From contig NZ_CP110535.1 of the NCBI RefSeq assembly GCF_026104355.1, positions 1,488,001 through 1,552,000 of the forward strand: 64,000 nucleotides of DNA. The letters run 5' to 3'. The position numbers were made by a program, and so were the translations under genes. The notes under the pieces were generated by a model, which was given only the letters and a program-made list of their open reading frames with translations, had not been told where the DNA came from and did no database searches. Shown piece after piece: positions 43,240-52,349 of this stretch (its first letter is position 1; each line of letters opens with the position of its first letter). Source of the stretch: Halomonas sp. BDJS001. Its GTDB lineage: Bacteria > Pseudomonadota > Gammaproteobacteria > Pseudomonadales > Halomonadaceae.

Positions 43240-45597
43240 ATGGATGTCAATCAGCGTATTATTTCCCGCCTAGCCACTGAGCTAGGCGTACGACCCGAGC
43301 AAGTATCCGCTACAGTGGAGCTACTGGACGGTGGCGCCACCGTGCCGTTCATTGCCCGCTACCGTAAAGAAGTCACCGGCGCGCTGGACGATATCCAGCT
43401 GCGCCAGCTCGATGAACGCCTGCGCTACCTGCGTGAGTTGGAAGAGCGCCGCGCAGCGGTACTCGCTGCCATTGATGAGCAGGGCAAGCTCGATGCTACG
43501 CTGAAAGCCAGCATTGACGCCGCCGAGACCAAGCAGCGGTTGGAAGATTTATACCTGCCGTTTAAGAAAAAACGCCGCACCAAAGCGCAAATTGCCCGCG
43601 AAGCAGGGCTTGAGCCGCTGGCGGATGCGCTGCTTGCTGATCCAACGCTTAATCCGGAAAGCGAAGCGGAAAACTATCTGCGCCCAGCAGAAGGCGATAT
43701 CCCCGCCATCGAAGATGCCAAAGCCGCCCTGGATGGCGCCAAGCAGATCCTGATGGAGCGCTTCGCCGAAGACCCAGAACTGATTGGTCAGTTACGTGAA
43801 CGCCTCTGGCAAGAGGGCGAACTAAGCGCCCGCGTGCTGGAGGGCAAGCAGCAGGAGGGCGCTAAGTTCTCCGACTACTTTGAACACGATGAAAAGCTCG
43901 CCAAAGCGCCGTCACACCGCGCGCTGGCCATGTTTAGGGCGCGTAACGAAGGTGTGCTGAGTCTGTCCATTCGCCTACCCGGCGAAGAAGAAGCCCCCGT
44001 CCATCCTGCTCAAGTCGCGATTGCCAAGCAGTTTGGTATCAGTGATCAGGGTCGTCCGGCAGATAAATGGTTAGCCGAAGTCGTCCGCTGGACTTGGCGT
44101 GTGAAGCTCTACACCGCCCTGGAAACCGAGCTGCTGGGGCGCCTGCGGGAACAGGCCGAATTGACCGCGATAGAGGTGTTTGCGGCCAACCTAAAAGACC
44201 TGCTGCTGGCGGCACCGGCGGGGCAAAAAGTCACTATGGCCATCGACCCCGGCCAGCGTACTGGCTGCAAGGTTGCGGTGATTGATGCCACCGGCCAATT
44301 TGTCGATCACACCACTATCTATCCCCATGCGCCGCAAAACCAGTGGAATGAAGCCCTGAGTGTGTTGGCTAAGCTGGTAAAACAGCACGGTGTAGAGCTG
44401 ATTGCGGTGGGCAACGGCACCGCCAGTCGCGAAACCGATAAGCTGGCGGGTGAACTGCTCAAAGCACTGGCTCCCGCACACCGCTTAAGCAAAGTGATGG
44501 TCTCTGAGGCGGGCGCTTCGGTCTACTCCGCCTCTGAGTACGCCTCACGGGAAATGCCCGATTTAGATGTCACCGTACGTGGCGCGGTCTCCATCGGCCG
44601 CCGCCTGCAGGATCCGCTGGCCGAGCTGGTGAAAATCGAGCCCAAGTCGATTGGTGTGGGCCAGTACCAGCACGATGTCTCCCAGGTGCAGCTCTCCCGC
44701 AGCCTGGAAGTGGTAATAGAGGACTGTGTAAACGCCGTAGGCGTCGATCTCAATACCGCCTCCAGCGCACTGCTTTCACGAGTGGCTGGCCTTAGCACGG
44801 CCTTGGCGGAAAATATCGTTGCCCAGCGCAACCTCAAAGGCGCCTTTAAAAGCCGTAAAGAGCTGTTAGAAGTGAGCCGTCTAGGGGCTAAAACCTTTGA
44901 GCAGTGCGCGGGCTTCCTGCGTATCCACAATGCTGACAACCCTTTGGATGCCAGCGCCGTGCACCCGGAAGCCTACCCGCTGGTAGAGCGCATCGCCAAA
45001 CAGAGTGGCCGTGAGGTACGTGGCCTGATTGGTGATAGCGCCGCACTCAAAGCGTTAAAACCTGCCGATTTCGCCGATGAGCGCTTCGGCGTACCCACGG
45101 TGAACGATATCCTCAAAGAGCTGGATAAGCCGGGCCGCGACCCTCGGCCTGAGTTTAAAGCGGCCGAATTTCGTGAAGGTGTCGAAACCCTTAATGATCT
45201 CAAGCTTTCCATGGTGCTCGAAGGCACAGTCACCAACGTGACCCACTTCGGCGCTTTTGTGGATATCGGCGTTCATCAGGATGGCCTGGTACATATCTCG
45301 GCGTTATCTGATCGCTTTATTGACGACCCCCGCAGCGTGGTGAAGGCAGGTGATATCGTCACCGTTAAAGTGATGAGCATTGATATCCCCCGCAAACGGG
45401 TAGGTCTATCGATGCGCTTGGATGACCAGCCTGAGGCTGAAAACGGCGCCAATAAGCACAGTGGCTCGCCTAAAGATCAACACAATGGTGCCCGTAAACC
45501 GGCTCGGAACCAGCGCAGCAACGCCAATAAAGCGGAAGCGCCGGAGCCTATGGGTGCGCTGGGCGCCGCGTTGTTGAAAGCGCGTGGCGGCAAATAG
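43240..45597 (+). CDS. tex: Tex family RNA-binding transcription accessory protein
   Basis: 785 residues from the ATG at 43240 (an in-frame TTG at 43231 would add three). Domains in order: helical Tex N-terminus (ATVPFIARYRKEVTGALDD near 33), YqgF-like RNase H fold (MAIDPGQRTGCKVAVID near 333), helix-hairpin-helix (LNTASSALLSRVAGLSTALA near 505), and C-terminal S1 domain (GTVTNVTHFGAFVDIGVHQD near 660). A basic low-complexity tail follows. Tex binds nucleic acid and supports transcription and stress tolerance. Confidence 0.95.
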   Translation: MDVNQRIISRLATELGVRPEQVSATVELLDGGATVPFIARYRKEVTGALDDIQLRQLDERLRYLRELEERRAAVLAAIDEQGKLDATLKASIDAAETKQRLEDLYLPFKKKRRTKAQIAREAGLEPLADALLADPTLNPESEAENYLRPAEGDIPAIEDAKAALDGAKQILMERFAEDPELIGQLRERLWQEGELSARVLEGKQQEGAKFSDYFEHDEKLAKAPSHRALAMFRARNEGVLSLSIRLPGEEEAPVHPAQVAIAKQFGISDQGRPADKWLAEVVRWTWRVKLYTALETELLGRLREQAELTAIEVFAANLKDLLLAAPAGQKVTMAIDPGQRTGCKVAVIDATGQFVDHTTIYPHAPQNQWNEALSVLAKLVKQHGVELIAVGNGTASRETDKLAGELLKALAPAHRLSKVMVSEAGASVYSASEYASREMPDLDVTVRGAVSIGRRLQDPLAELVKIEPKSIGVGQYQHDVSQVQLSRSLEVVIEDCVNAVGVDLNTASSALLSRVAGLSTALAENIVAQRNLKGAFKSRKELLEVSRLGAKTFEQCAGFLRIHNADNPLDASAVHPEAYPLVERIAKQSGREVRGLIGDSAALKALKPADFADERFGVPTVNDILKELDKPGRDPRPEFKAAEFREGVETLNDLKLSMVLEGTVTNVTHFGAFVDIGVHQDGLVHISALSDRFIDDPRSVVKAGDIVTVKVMSIDIPRKRVGLSMRLDDQPEAENGANKHSGSPKDQHNGARKPARNQRSNANKAEAPEPMGALGAALLKARGGK

Positions 45598-45704
45598 TCG
45601 CGCTTCTTGAAGCGTATGCGACTTGAAAATAATATCGTTGCCGCCATATCCTGCCTTCTATTTGCAAGACAGCGATGATGGCGATGCCACCTGACTACAC
45701 CAAG

Positions 45705-45724
45705 GCCCGCTCACGGCGGGCTTT
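45705..45724 (+). terminator. Hairpin terminator after tex
   Basis: GCCCGC (45705-45710), five-base loop, GCGGGC (45716-45721), then TTT. Short T-tract, but it lies directly between tex and gshA. Confidence 0.6.
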
Positions 45725-45744
45725 ACTGACAAGGAGTGTTCACC

Positions 45745-47387
45745 TTGCCTGAACCACTCACTGTGCCATCCGCGCTGACTGCGCAAGTTGAGCGTCTGAT
45801 CCCCAGTGCGCGCCTTGGTCGGTTGGGCCGCCTACGGCGTGGGCTTGAAAAAGAGGGGCTGCGGGTTGATGCCAATGGCCACATCGCCCAAACGCCGCAT
45901 CCGCATGCATTGGGCTCTAAGTTAACCCACCCGCATATCACCACTGACTATTCAGAGTCACTGTTAGAGTACATTACGCCGGTATACTCTCAGCCGGGTG
46001 AAGCGCTCTGTTTTCTGTCTGATCTGCACACCTTTACCTACCACCACTTGGAAAACGAGTGGATCTGGCCTGGCAGCATGCCCTCTAGGCTATCCGGCAA
46101 CGACAGTGTACCGATTGCCGATTACGGCAGCTCCAACGTGGGCACCATGAAGCATGTCTACCGCAAAGGGTTGGACATGCGTTATGGCCGCATCATGCAG
46201 GCAATTGCCGGTGTTCACTACAACGTATCGCTACCGGATGATATGTGGCATGGCCTGCGTGAGCTTGAGAAAGCCACCAACATCCCGTTCAACGACTACC
46301 GCTCCACCCGCTATTTCGGCATGATTCGTCACTTCCGCCGCCATAGCTGGCTGTTGCTCTACCTGTTTGGCGCTTCCCCGGCCATCGATAAGAGCTTTTT
46401 GCCTGAGGGTAAAAAAGTACCGGAAAAGCTTCAGTCGCTGAGCGACGACACCTACTTTGCGCCCTATGCAACGACGCTGCGTATGTCGGATCTGGGTTAT
46501 CAAACAAAGTACAGTCGCAGCTAAAAATCTGTTTTAACTCGCTCTCTAACTACGTGAACACCCTGCGTCACGCCATCTCTTCGCCGTGGCCCGACTATGA
46601 AAAAATGGGCGTTAATGTTGATGGCGAGTGGCGTCAGCTAAATGCCAATATTCTGCAAATCGAAAACGAGTATTACAGCGATATTCGCCCCAAGCGAGTC
46701 GCCAAGCACAACGAAACCCCCAGCCAGGCCCTCGAAGCCCGTGGCGTGGAGTACATTGAAGTGCGCTGTTTGGACTTGAATCCCTTTGATCCTCTCGGCG
46801 TCACTGAAGAGCAGATGCGTTTTGTAGACACTTTCTTAATGTGGTGTTTACTCAGCGACAGCCCGTGGATCTCCGACGAAGAGTGCGATCGTCTGGACGA
46901 TAACCGTCGCTGGGTGGTTGAGCGTGGCCGCGATCCGGAACTGCAGTTATTCAATCACGGTGAAACCACCTCGGTGCGTGAGTGGGGCGAACAGATATTT
47001 GCCGAGATGGGCGAGGTTGCCCGCCTGCTGGACGCCGTCGAAGAGGGCACACCTCATGCCGATGCATTGGCAAGCCTAGCGCCACGCCTGGCAGACCCTT
47101 CGCTCACGCCATCTGCTCAGGTACTCGAACGTCTCAAAGCGAACGGTGGATCACTCAGCGATTTGATGCTTAGTCTGGCCAAAGAGCAGGCGGAGCAGCT
47201 AAAAGCTGCCCCCATGCAGCGCTGTCGGGAAGCACTGTTAGCTCAGCTGATCGAGACTTCTCACCAACAGCAGCACGATATCGAAGCCGCTGACCAAGAG
47301 ACCTTTGAAGAGTTCTTGCAGGTCTACTTCACCAAAGCTCGTGAGTCCCGCGCTCTTTCTGCGCTGCCATCTGAGGTTCGTCAATGA
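45745..47387 (+). pseudogene. gshA: Glutamate-cysteine ligase, one-base frameshift
   Basis: Two frames (to 46524, and 46554 onward) make one GshA of about 547 residues, the first enzyme of glutathione synthesis. The N-terminal part has RRGLEKEGLRVD, LTHPHITTDYSESLLEYITP and GSSNVGTMKHVYRKGLDMRYG. At 46505 CAAACAAAGTACAG lacks one base; with CAAAACAAAGTACAG the text becomes GYQNKVQSQLKICFNSL and joins the second frame exactly (NYVNTLRHAISS). Nothing else is missing. TTG at 45745 is the likely start, since AAGGAG is eight bases before it; the GTG at 45736 is too close. The stop overlaps dsbB by four bases. Loss of gshA would be costly, so a sequence error is a real possibility. Confidence 0.85.
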
Positions 47388-47884
47388 TTCTGCACTCCTT
47401 TCGTTCGGTGGCCCTGGCCGGTTTAGCCTTCTGCGTTCTAATGATGGCGGTAGCCCTGGGCTTGGAGCATATCGGCGGTTATGAACCTTGTCCGCTGTGT
47501 ATCTTTCAGCGCGTAGCGGTAATCGCCGCGGGTATTGTGTTTGCGATAGCCGCCATTCACAGCCCAGCAGGGCGTGTGGGCAAAGTGATTTACGGTTTGC
47601 TGTCACTGGCGGCCGTTGGAACCGGTGCCTTTATCGCTGGGCGTCACGTTTGGCTGCAAGGCTTGCCCGCCGATGAAGTACCTTCCTGCGGCCCTGGACT
47701 GGATTACATGATGGATATCCTGCCCATGCAGGACGTCGTTGCCATGGTGCTAACGGGGTCTGGCGAGTGCGCCAATATCGATTTTTCCTTGCTAGGCCTC
47801 TCACTACCTGCCTGGACGTTGATCGGTTTTGCCATTCTGGCCATCGCCCCGCTGCGTATGCTGTTGATAAAAAGTCGGGGCTAG
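47384..47884 (+). CDS. dsbB: Disulfide bond formation protein B
   Basis: 166 residues, four membrane helices. The first periplasmic cysteine pair is in YEPCPLCIFQR (about 33-43). The second pair (CGPGLDYMMD and SGECANID, about 104-130) lies in the second periplasmic loop. DsbB reoxidises DsbA with ubiquinone. It starts inside the gshA stop (ATGA), so gshA and dsbB are coupled. Confidence 0.93.
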   Translation: MILHSFRSVALAGLAFCVLMMAVALGLEHIGGYEPCPLCIFQRVAVIAAGIVFAIAAIHSPAGRVGKVIYGLLSLAAVGTGAFIAGRHVWLQGLPADEVPSCGPGLDYMMDILPMQDVVAMVLTGSGECANIDFSLLGLSLPAWTLIGFAILAIAPLRMLLIKSRG

Positions 47885-47911
47885 TAGGGCATCAGCGATA
47901 AGGAGTGCGCC

Positions 47912-48778
47912 ATGCTTTATCAACATTTTGCGACTCAAGAAGAGATCGACCGCGCCTACGACCCGATGCTGGGTCGAGACCCGGCGGCGTTGGTTAAGGC
48001 ATGGCGTGAGCGTAGCGAGACTTCTCGCGCGCGCCACCGGGTAAGTCTAGATGTCCCTTACGGGCCTTCGCTTACTGAACGCATGGATATCTTTCATGCC
48101 GATGCGCCTGATACCAATAGCACACACGCCCCCGTACACGTGTTTTTCCACGGTGGCTACTGGCGCTCACTGAGTCACCGAGAATTTAGCTTTATCGTCG
48201 ATGATTTGGTCAAAGCCGGTATCACGGTGGCAGTGGTTAATTATGCACTCTGCCCCCAGGTTCGTTTTAGTGAGCTAGTGCGTCAGGCGCAGGCAGCCGT
48301 GGCCTATGTTTACACCCATGCCGCTGAGCTAGGCGTTGACCAAGAGCAGTTGAGTATTTCGGGGCATTCGGCGGGTGGGCATCTATGCGCCATGCTGATG
48401 TCTACGGATTGGCAAGGCACCTTTGGCTTACCGAGCCAACTGATTCGTGGCGCGCTATGTGTGAGCGGGCTCTACGACTTGCGGCCTTTTCCCTGGTCGT
48501 GGCTGCAACCCAAGCTTCAGCTAACGGGTCGCGATGTACAGGAGTTCAGCCCGCTATGGCAGCCGTGCCGAGTGGCTGCACCGATAAAGTTGGTAGCAGG
48601 GGCCTTAGAGTCTGACGAGTTTGCACGGCAGATGAGTTGCTATGCTGAGCATGTGAGCGAGCAAGGCCAAACGGTCACCCAGCAGCTACTCCCCAACGAC
48701 GATCACTTCTCGATCCTTGAGTACTACCTTAATGATGGTTATTTCGTGGAGTGGATCAAAGGGTTTCACGGTTTATAA
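47912..48778 (+). CDS. Alpha/beta hydrolase, arylformamidase (kynurenine formamidase)-like
   Basis: 288 residues. HVFFHGGYWRSLSHREF (about 72) carries the HGGxW oxyanion motif of kynurenine formamidases and related esterases. The nucleophile is in ISGHSAGGHLCAML (about 150), and the histidine in PNDDHFSILEYY near the C-terminus. The same protein type hydrolyses N-formylkynurenine in kynurenine pathways, which would link to anthranilate, but here it lies across an intergenic gap from the anthranilate cluster on the opposite strand. AAGGAG precedes the ATG. Confidence 0.78.
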   Translation: MLYQHFATQEEIDRAYDPMLGRDPAALVKAWRERSETSRARHRVSLDVPYGPSLTERMDIFHADAPDTNSTHAPVHVFFHGGYWRSLSHREFSFIVDDLVKAGITVAVVNYALCPQVRFSELVRQAQAAVAYVYTHAAELGVDQEQLSISGHSAGGHLCAMLMSTDWQGTFGLPSQLIRGALCVSGLYDLRPFPWSWLQPKLQLTGRDVQEFSPLWQPCRVAAPIKLVAGALESDEFARQMSCYAEHVSEQGQTVTQQLLPNDDHFSILEYYLNDGYFVEWIKGFHGL

Positions 48779-48820
48779 CAGCGTCCAGTGAGTGGCGCTG
48801 CTAGTTGGGCTTCCAGCAAG

Positions 48821-48840
48821 GGGCAGGGGCAGGGGCAGGG
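48821..48840 (+). repeat. Hexamer tandem repeat (GGGCAG x3)
   Basis: Three perfect GGGCAG units plus GG, starting about 43 bases after the hydrolase stop and 13 bases before the folded element at 48853. Confidence 0.75.
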
Positions 48841-48852
48841 TATAGCGGGGGT

Positions 48853-48925
48853 CTTTTTCCAGGGCCGGAAAATGTTCCCGACAATTCCGGCATTTCCGCC
48901 ATCCATGGCGGTCAGATGGAAAAAG
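48853..48925. ncRNA. Structured intergenic element with three-way-junction fold
   Basis: Outer arms CTTTTTCCA (48853-48861) and TGGAAAAAG (48917-48925) are perfect complements. Inside them sit two further hairpins: CCGGAA/TTCCGG (48865-48870, 48885-48890) and CCGCCAT/ATGGCGG (48896-48902, 48905-48911). The arms nest without crossing, giving a three-way junction. It has no ORF and no clear promoter. It may be a small RNA, an RNA processing signal between converging transcripts, or a miniature mobile element. Confidence 0.5.
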
Positions 48926-49019
48926 TAGCGCCCAAGGATGGGTTCACAGCGCCCCCGCGGAAGGTTGTTTCGATCCGGCGCACCTCTTAGTACTCTGCTA
49001 GAGGCACTTTTGATTGTCC

Positions 49020-49433
49020 TTAACCAGCCGGAATCACAGCGGTCGCTTCGATTTCCACCTTAGCCTGATCCTCCACAAGCCCCGCCACCTGCACCATGGT
49101 CATCGCCGGGAAATGCTTGCCAAGTACTTCGCGATAAGCGCCGCCCACCTCCTTAAGCCGTGCCAAGTACTCCCGCTTGTCGGTCACATACCAGGTTAAG
49201 CGGACGATATGCTCAGGGCCTGCGTTGGCCTCTTTTAAGATCGCCACGATATTCTGCAGCGCCTGGTTCACTTGAACGACAAAGTCATCGCTTTCAAATA
49301 CCTGGTCGGCATTCCAACCAATCTGGCCGCCGACAAAAACCGTCTGGCCGGAAGCGAGCACCCCGTTGGCGTAGCCGATGGCCGGTTTCCAATGGGAAGG
49401 GTGAAGAAGCTGATGAAAGTTGGCGTCACTCAT
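49020..49433 (-). CDS. RidA family protein (enamine/imine deaminase-like)
   Basis: 137 residues of the YjgF/YER057c/UK114 fold: GVLASGQTVFVGGQIGWN, FVVQVNQALQNIVAILKEAN, ARG replaced region IVRLTWYVTDKREY and the end KVEIEATAVIP. RidA proteins hydrolyse reactive enamines and imines to ketones. In this cluster a likely task is removing the amino group from enamine products of the 2-aminobenzoyl-CoA pathway. Last gene but one of the transcription unit ending here. Confidence 0.8.
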   Translation of the reverse strand: MSDANFHQLLHPSHWKPAIGYANGVLASGQTVFVGGQIGWNADQVFESDDFVVQVNQALQNIVAILKEANAGPEHIVRLTWYVTDKREYLARLKEVGGAYREVLGKHFPAMTMVQVAGLVEDQAKVEIEATAVIPAG

Positions 49434-49444
49434 GATGGCTATCC

Positions 49445-49852
49445 TTATAGGTTATCAACGGTAATATGCTGGCGTATTGCCTCTGTCCATGGCATCGGCT
49501 TACCGCTACTTAAATCCACAAATACCAAGGTTGAATCACTGGTTAAGCGCTTCTGCTCTCCGCAATAAGCGACAATCTGCAGCGTTAAACTGCTACGCCC
49601 CATGGACTGCACCCTTAACTCAAAGGTCAGCCGTTCGCCTAATCGGCTAGGGGCATGAAACTGAGTGTCGATGGCGGCAGTAGGCACACCCGTCCCGGTT
49701 TCCACATGCAGTTGGTTAAAGTCGTGGTGCACGACCTCCTCAAACCAATCCTCCACTACGGAGTTAATCATCTCGAAATAGCGGGGATAAAAAACGATCC
49801 CGGCCGGGTCACAGTGCTGAAAACGCACCTTCCGCTGAGTGGTAAAGGCCAC
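49445..49852 (-). CDS. Acyl-CoA thioesterase (4-hydroxybenzoyl-CoA thioesterase-like hotdog)
   Basis: 135 residues. VRFQHCDPAGIVFYPRYFEM (about 9-28) carries the catalytic aspartate and active-site loop of the 4-HBT/YbgC type. It probably frees CoA from stalled or dead-end aryl-CoA intermediates of the pathway encoded upstream. Confidence 0.82.
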   Translation of the reverse strand: MAFTTQRKVRFQHCDPAGIVFYPRYFEMINSVVEDWFEEVVHHDFNQLHVETGTGVPTAAIDTQFHAPSRLGERLTFELRVQSMGRSSLTLQIVAYCGEQKRLTSDSTLVFVDLSSGKPMPWTEAIRQHITVDNL

Positions 49853-49866
49853 TACTTTTCTCCTCG

Positions 49867-50547
49867 CTAAACACCCAGGTAACGGTCACGCACCGAACTG
49901 TCCAGTGCCGCTGGTTCACCAACCCACACGGTGCTGCCCTTTTCAAGAATGGTGCAGCGATCAGCGATGGGTAAAATTTCGCTTAACGACTTATCCACCA
50001 GTAGCGTCGATTGCCCCTGCTCCTTAAACAGCCGAATCGCCCGCCAAATCTCCTGACGGATCACCGGCGCTAACCCCTCGGTCGCCTCATCGAGCACCAA
50101 CAGGCGCGGGTTGGTCATCAGCGCCCGGCCAATGGCCAGCATCTGCTGCTCACCGCCAGAGAGGGTTTTGGCCATTTGTGCCCGACGCTCCTCCAAGCGC
50201 GGAAACAGCGTTTCCACTTTTTCCAGCGACCACTCGCCGGGGCGAGCGGTGACCAGCAGGTTTTCGCGCACGGATAAATTGGGAAAGCAGCGGCGTCCCT
50301 CCGGTACCAAACCCAGCCCCGCTTTAGCGATACGGTAGGCGGGCAGACGGCGTAGATTATGGGACTCAAACTCAATGGTGCCGCGGCTTGCCGGGGTAAG
50401 GCCAAATATCGAGCGGATGGTGGTGGTTTTACCCATCCCGTTGCGGCCCATTAACGCCACCATTTCTCCGGCGTTTACTTCAAGGTTGACGCCAAATAGC
50501 GCCTGGGAGGGGCCATAAAATGTTTCAATGTCGGCAACCTTAAGCAT
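49867..50547 (-). CDS. Branched-chain-type ABC transporter ATP-binding protein (LivF-like)
   Basis: 226 residues from ATG 50547 (MLKVADIETFYG, the standard LivF start); the frame extends further upstream without a ribosome site. Walker A GRNGMGKTT, signature LSGGEQQMLAIGRAL, Walker B LLVLDEATEGLAP. It overlaps the LivG-like gene by eight bases and completes the five-part transporter, here placed within an aromatic catabolism cluster. Confidence 0.88.
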   Translation of the reverse strand: MLKVADIETFYGPSQALFGVNLEVNAGEMVALMGRNGMGKTTTIRSIFGLTPASRGTIEFESHNLRRLPAYRIAKAGLGLVPEGRRCFPNLSVRENLLVTARPGEWSLEKVETLFPRLEERRAQMAKTLSGGEQQMLAIGRALMTNPRLLVLDEATEGLAPVIRQEIWRAIRLFKEQGQSTLLVDKSLSEILPIADRCTILEKGSTVWVGEPAALDSSVRDRYLGV

Positions 50548-51292
50548 CGGAATCTCCCAGGTAGGCTTCACGAACACGCGGATCCTGCCTAATGACCTGG
50601 CTATCGCCGTGGGCGATAACGCTGCCGGATACCAGCACAGAGATACGATCTGCCAAGCGAAATACCGCTTCCATATCGTGCTCAATCAACAAAATGGGCA
50701 CTTCCAGCTTCAGCGCTTCCAGCAGTTCGGTCAGTTTGGCCGAGCCTTCCGGGCCCAGGCCCGCCATGGGTTCATCAAGCAGCAGGGCGCGGGGCTTTAG
50801 CGCCAAGGCGCAGGCCACTTCGACCTGACGGCGCTCCCCATGGGAAAGCTCAGATACCGGTGTCCAGGCGCGATGGCTAAGCTGCATGCGCTCCAGCGCC
50901 TGGTAAGCAGGTTCAAGCAATTGCTGATCCCGGGCGACCGGTTTCCAGAAACGGAAGCTGTGACTCTGCAGCGCTTGAACGCCCATCATCACATTACGCA
51001 TCACTGAAAGTGGCTCGGCTAACGAGGAGACCTGAAAACTACGCCCCAGGCCCAATCGGGCACGCTGGGCAATGTTCATCCCGGTGATCTCGGTGTCCGC
51101 TAGAAAAACACGGCCCTCATCTGGGCGGATATTGCCAGCGATTTGGCCGATCAAGGTCGACTTGCCCGCACCGTTTGGGCCAATCAGGGCGTGGATTTCA
51201 CCCTGTTGAAGATCCAGCGAGACATCGTGGGTGGCCTGTAGCGCGCCAAAGCGTTTATGCAGCTTTTGCAGTGAAAGAACGATATCACTCAT
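50540..51292 (-). CDS. Branched-chain-type ABC transporter ATP-binding protein (LivG-like)
   Basis: 250 residues. Walker A GPNGAGKSTLIGQIAG (about 37-52), signature LSHGERRQVEVACAL (about 150), Walker B ALLLDEPMAGLGP, and the switch IEHDMEAVFRLAD. The C-terminal VREAYLG is typical of LivG. The start overlaps the permease stop by eight bases. Confidence 0.9.
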   Translation of the reverse strand: MSDIVLSLQKLHKRFGALQATHDVSLDLQQGEIHALIGPNGAGKSTLIGQIAGNIRPDEGRVFLADTEITGMNIAQRARLGLGRSFQVSSLAEPLSVMRNVMMGVQALQSHSFRFWKPVARDQQLLEPAYQALERMQLSHRAWTPVSELSHGERRQVEVACALALKPRALLLDEPMAGLGPEGSAKLTELLEALKLEVPILLIEHDMEAVFRLADRISVLVSGSVIAHGDSQVIRQDPRVREAYLGDSDA

Positions 51293-52349
51293 TACGTTCC
51301 CTCCCGGCTAACCAGCCCATCACCCCATGTTTGGCAAACAGCACCACCCCAAGCAGCACCAAGCCTAAAAAGAGTTGCCAGTACTGAGTGATGCCACCCA
51401 ATAGGGTTTCCATCATCACAAACAGCACCGCACCTGCCAGTGGGCCATAAAGACGCCCCACGCCGCCCAGAATCACAATTACCATCAATTCACCGGAGAA
51501 GTGCCAACTGAGCATGTTGGGGCTAACAAAACCATTTAGATCCGCATAGAGCGCCCCGGCAAGGCCGGTGATCGCTGCAGAAATCACAAACGCCACCAGG
51601 CGAATGGGGTAAGGGCTGATGCCTGCGGTGGCCAAACGCACGTCGTTAAGCCGTGCCATGGTGAGGGCGGCGCCAAAGCGGGATTTCATCAACCGCGAGG
51701 TGATCGCCATGGCCAGCACCAGCCCGGTGAAGCAGATCAGGAAATAGGTCAATGAGTGGCTACTATCCACCAGCGGTAGCGTATTGCGTATATAAATGGG
51801 CAGGCCATCCTCGCCACCATAGGTCGGCCAGGAGTTGGCAAAGTAGTAAATCATCTGCGCAAAAGCGAGGGTGATCATAATGAAATAGACCCCGGTGGTA
51901 CGCAGCGAGATCGCGCCGATCACCAGCGCCAGCAGTGCACACAGCAGAGCAGCCACCAGCCACACCACCAGCAGGCTATCGCTGCCCGGTACGCTAAAAG
52001 GCCAGCTCATAAACGGCGAGTAATCAAAAGCGTGGTAAGCGCTGATGCCCGCTACGTAGCCGCCTAAGCCGAAATAGGCCGCATGACCAAAACTCACCAT
52101 GCCCCCATAGCCAATCGCCAGGTTAAGGCCTACAGCGGCCATGGCAATGATCGTCATCCGCGAGGCCAGGTTGACGTAGTAGATATGGCCCAGTAGGTAA
52201 GCCGCCACCGGTACCAAGAGCAGCAGGCCGAGCAGCGCCATCTGCACCAGCCCTTTGCGGTCAAAGTGGCTGCCAGTTTTGGGTACAAGTGCCGTGTCGG
52301 CGGTGGCGGCTTGCGGGGCACTATTAGTCAGGGAAGTGTTATTAGTCAT
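51285..52349 (-). CDS. Branched-chain-type ABC transporter permease (LivM-like)
   Basis: 354 residues, about ten hydrophobic segments after a 35-residue polar N-terminus. LNLAIGYGGMVSFGHAAYFGLG (about 75-95) and LAGALYADLNGFVSPNMLSW (about 260-280) are LivM landmarks. Partner of the LivH-like gene, with which it overlaps by eight bases. Confidence 0.9.
   Translation of the reverse strand: MTNNTSLTNSAPQAATADTALVPKTGSHFDRKGLVQMALLGLLLLVPVAAYLLGHIYYVNLASRMTIIAMAAVGLNLAIGYGGMVSFGHAAYFGLGGYVAGISAYHAFDYSPFMSWPFSVPGSDSLLVVWLVAALLCALLALVIGAISLRTTGVYFIMITLAFAQMIYYFANSWPTYGGEDGLPIYIRNTLPLVDSSHSLTYFLICFTGLVLAMAITSRLMKSRFGAALTMARLNDVRLATAGISPYPIRLVAFVISAAITGLAGALYADLNGFVSPNMLSWHFSGELMVIVILGGVGRLYGPLAGAVLFVMMETLLGGITQYWQLFLGLVLLGVVLFAKHGVMGWLAGRERNE

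Noticed and set aside
48821-48925. CRISPR-like array
   Set aside because: The repeated units are six bases without spacers; no cas genes and no regularly spaced repeats anywhere in the window.
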